Shown: piece after piece, positions 62,206 through 64,000 of the stretch
Layout of the letters: each line of letters opens with the position of its first letter
Position numbering within the stretch: the first letter of the stretch is position 1
NCBI GenBank assembly: GCA_032358165.1
Contig: JAALGY010000023.1
Span: 3,286,001-3,350,000 of the forward strand
Source of the DNA: Diplosphaera chodatii
Lineage: Eukaryota > Chlorophyta > Trebouxiophyceae > Prasiolales > Stichococcaceae
DNA: 64,000 nucleotides
Reading direction: 5' to 3'
Position numbers and translations under genes: made by a program
The notes under the pieces: generated by a model
Told to the model about the DNA's origin: nothing
The model's database searches: none
Seen by the model: the letters and a program-made list of their open reading frames with translations, nothing else

Positions 62206-63134
62206 CGATGCCATCAGCACGCACCACACAGCGAGCATCCCTACTAGCAGGCACTCTACGGGGTTGAGACGTGGCGACAGCAGCATCAGCACAGTTTCAG
62301 GCATTTCGCCTCTGGCCCTGGCCTCAGCAGCTGGGGTTTGGCTGTGGGGGCATAAGAGAGGAGGGGAGGTGTCCGAATTTTGTATATTAGGGTGAACGGC
62401 CCACACTTTACGAGCTTTAACACACCAACTTCATAGGCGCCTGCTGTGGCACAGCAGGCTGGGGCCACATCAACTGACTGTGCACGGGTTTGTCGCAGAA
62501 CGGGGCTGACATGCTTGCCGGGGACGCGGGTCGCTGGTGACAAGGGTACTCAAGCAAACAGGGGACATGGTGTGTCGGGGTTGTGCCAGGGTGTAGGGCA
62601 GTGGGGTCCTCCACCCGGGGCAGGCAGGCAGGCACTGAAGAACAGTAATGTAGGGGCCAGGCCGTGGATGCCACGAGTTACCAGCGAGGCGCGCTGCTCA
62701 GCCGTGTGCACGGCCTGGCCCCTTGTCGATGGGGATTTGACAGGCGTCCTTGCCTGCGCTGGGTAGATAACAGGCGTCTCTCAGGACAGCTCCTTCGTTG
62801 CCTGCCCATGGTGTCAGAGTGTGGCGATGAGGGATTGTGGGATCTGCTGGGTAACTGTTCGGCACTGTCTTCATTGCACCTTGTTCATGTCGATGTTCGA
62901 GTGCAGGCATCGCCATGCGCCTGCACTGTTGCTGTGACTACCGTACTGTGTTGTGAAGGTTGTTCACGATACCATCCCCACAATCTCATTCATCCTTCGT
63001 AAACCCGTTGTGTGCTGACCCCTCGAACGACAGGTCCAGTGCTACAAGTGTCAAAACCCAATCCTAGGCCTCTACAAGCAGCATCCTGCTGCATGACCCC
63101 TCCTCTGATGCAGCCGCATGCTGGCCGGGGCATG
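62206..63134. other. Intergenic, contains an LRR-like coding remnant
   Basis: About 930 bases between a plus-strand stop and the stop of the YqaJ gene. The stretch at about 62772-62907 (plus) is open and reads like one leucine-rich repeat (GLWDLLGNCSALSSLHLVHV). No start, stop or partner exon was found, so it may be a decayed fragment or an isolated exon. Confidence 0.35.
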
Positions 63135-64000
63135 TCAGCTGAGTCGGCCTAGTTCTTCCTGAGCGATGGGTACTGTTGGAAACATTGTAGCCGTCGCACG
63201 CGCCGCCATGGCCTTGCTGGCTGCGACCAGCGCCGCTGTCTTGGGGTGACTCAGCGGCGGGCGGTGCTGCTCGGCCGCCGCCGCCGCCACCCCTGCCAGG
63301 CTGGGGTCCGTGATGAGCAGGCCCCGCTTTCTGGGCTTGCTGGCGCCATCGGCACTGGCGGCGGCAGCGGCGGCGGCGGCAGGCGAGGCCTCGTCACCGT
63401 CGCTGGTGGTGGCTGCGGCGGCTATGGCGTGCTTGGCGGGCACCACATGCGCCCACCAGAAATCTGCGAGCACCTGCAACGCATGAGCCGGTCCCGATGA
63501 GCATCGCAAACCTCCACCTGCAGCTGCAGATGCAGGTGGAAGTGCCATCAGCTTGCAGGCATGCCCGTTGCTGAGCGCATGCAGCGCTGCAGCAGCAGCC
63601 TCAGGCTGACCACCGCTGCACTGAGGATGCGCAGGGTTCGCAGAGCGTGAGCGGCACCTCGTAGCAGGAGGCCCAGTAGCGGCGGTCGCGCGGGATCCGG
63701 AACAGCCCCGCGCCGCCGGGCGTCCACACCCACGCGTCGCACCAGTCCCGGTCGAAGATGTCCATCAGGCCCTGCATCTGCGGCATGTAGTACCTGCGCG
63801 GTGGCAAGTGCAGCGTCGATGCGATATGAGCCGGGGGCCGCCATGCGTGACTGCCCACACGACGGCCAATCTCTGGGGGCCCGCAGTGTGGCGCCACAGA
63901 ACACCCCTCCAGTCCAAACTGGACGTCACTTGCTGCTCCAGGACAGCATGTCAATGGCTGTCACTTTTGAAAGTCCTGGCTGGCAATTGTGGCCAGTTCC
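63135..64000 (-). CDS. YqaJ/lambda-exonuclease-like nuclease domain protein (3' part; 5' end outside the window)
   Basis: Two terminal exons are visible: 63793-63658 and 63473-63135; the bases above 63793 appear to be intron. The first reads YYMPQMQGLMDIFDRDWCDA, VWTPGGAGLFRIPRD and RRYWASCYE, the second opens VLADFWWAHVVPAK. This matches the C-terminal part of the YqaJ (viral recombinase / lambda exonuclease) domain: YxxQxQxxM..T..xWCDfVVWTP...RI..D..fW......l..FW...vlP. The metal-binding residues of the nuclease core lie upstream, outside the window. The tail is Ala-rich and ends VPIAQEELGRLS. Such domains resect DNA ends and are also carried by viruses and transposons; whether this is a host gene cannot be decided here. 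Confidence 0.65.

Overview
The window is nuclear DNA of a green alga. The evidence is GC-rich coding sequence cut into many short exons by GT-AG introns of roughly 60-400 bases, occasional TGTAA-type polyadenylation signals, and a eukaryotic gene set: calmodulin, SEC31, NOL12/RRP17, a DHHC palmitoyltransferase, an eIF4A fragment and an F-box protein. The class within Chlorophyta cannot be fixed by reading alone. Almost no gene is a single open frame. I rebuilt the models by joining exons at AG/GT borders whose phases agree and whose peptides fit known families; where I could not close a junction I say so.

Region 1 (1-16.4 kb) is a tandem array of a roughly 6.3-kb cassette, present twice in full and once in part. 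Each cassette holds a minus-strand glycoside hydrolase family 8 (GH8) gene and, divergently, a plus-strand DHHC palmitoyltransferase gene. Only the third copy keeps an intact DHHC gene. In copies 1 and 2 its second half is replaced by a decayed 3' end of eIF4A. Copies 1 and 2 are nearly identical over most of their length, yet copy 1 alone carries a 114-bp GT-AG intron inside the GH8 coding sequence that is cleanly absent from copies 2 and 3. This is a candidate recent intron gain.

Region 2 (16.9-36.9 kb) holds, in order: an aldo/keto reductase (+), a HIRAN-domain protein (-), NOL12/RRP17 (+), two related secreted cysteine-rich proteins (-), a low-molecular-weight tyrosine-phosphatase-like protein whose P-loop cysteine is aspartate (+), and a multi-pass membrane protein ending in a spermidine-synthase-like domain (-).

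Region 3 (37.7-53.6 kb) holds a type II membrane glycosyltransferase resembling MGAT4/GT54 (+), calmodulin (-) with one intron that cannot be given GT-AG ends, and a 26-exon SEC31 (+), the COPII outer-coat subunit. Two SEC31 introns contain long hairpins.

Region 4 (54-64 kb) holds a small secreted cysteine-rich protein (-), an F-box-like protein (+), a type I membrane protein with two adhesion/SEA-like repeats (+), an LRR-like remnant, and the 3' end of a YqaJ-type exonuclease gene (-) that leaves the window on the right.

The genes do not form one pathway. The linked parts are the amplified GH8/DHHC cassette, the secretory-pathway genes (SEC31, the MGAT4-like enzyme, secreted proteins) and two ribosome or translation genes. 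No rRNA, tRNA, CRISPR array or intact transposon was recognised.
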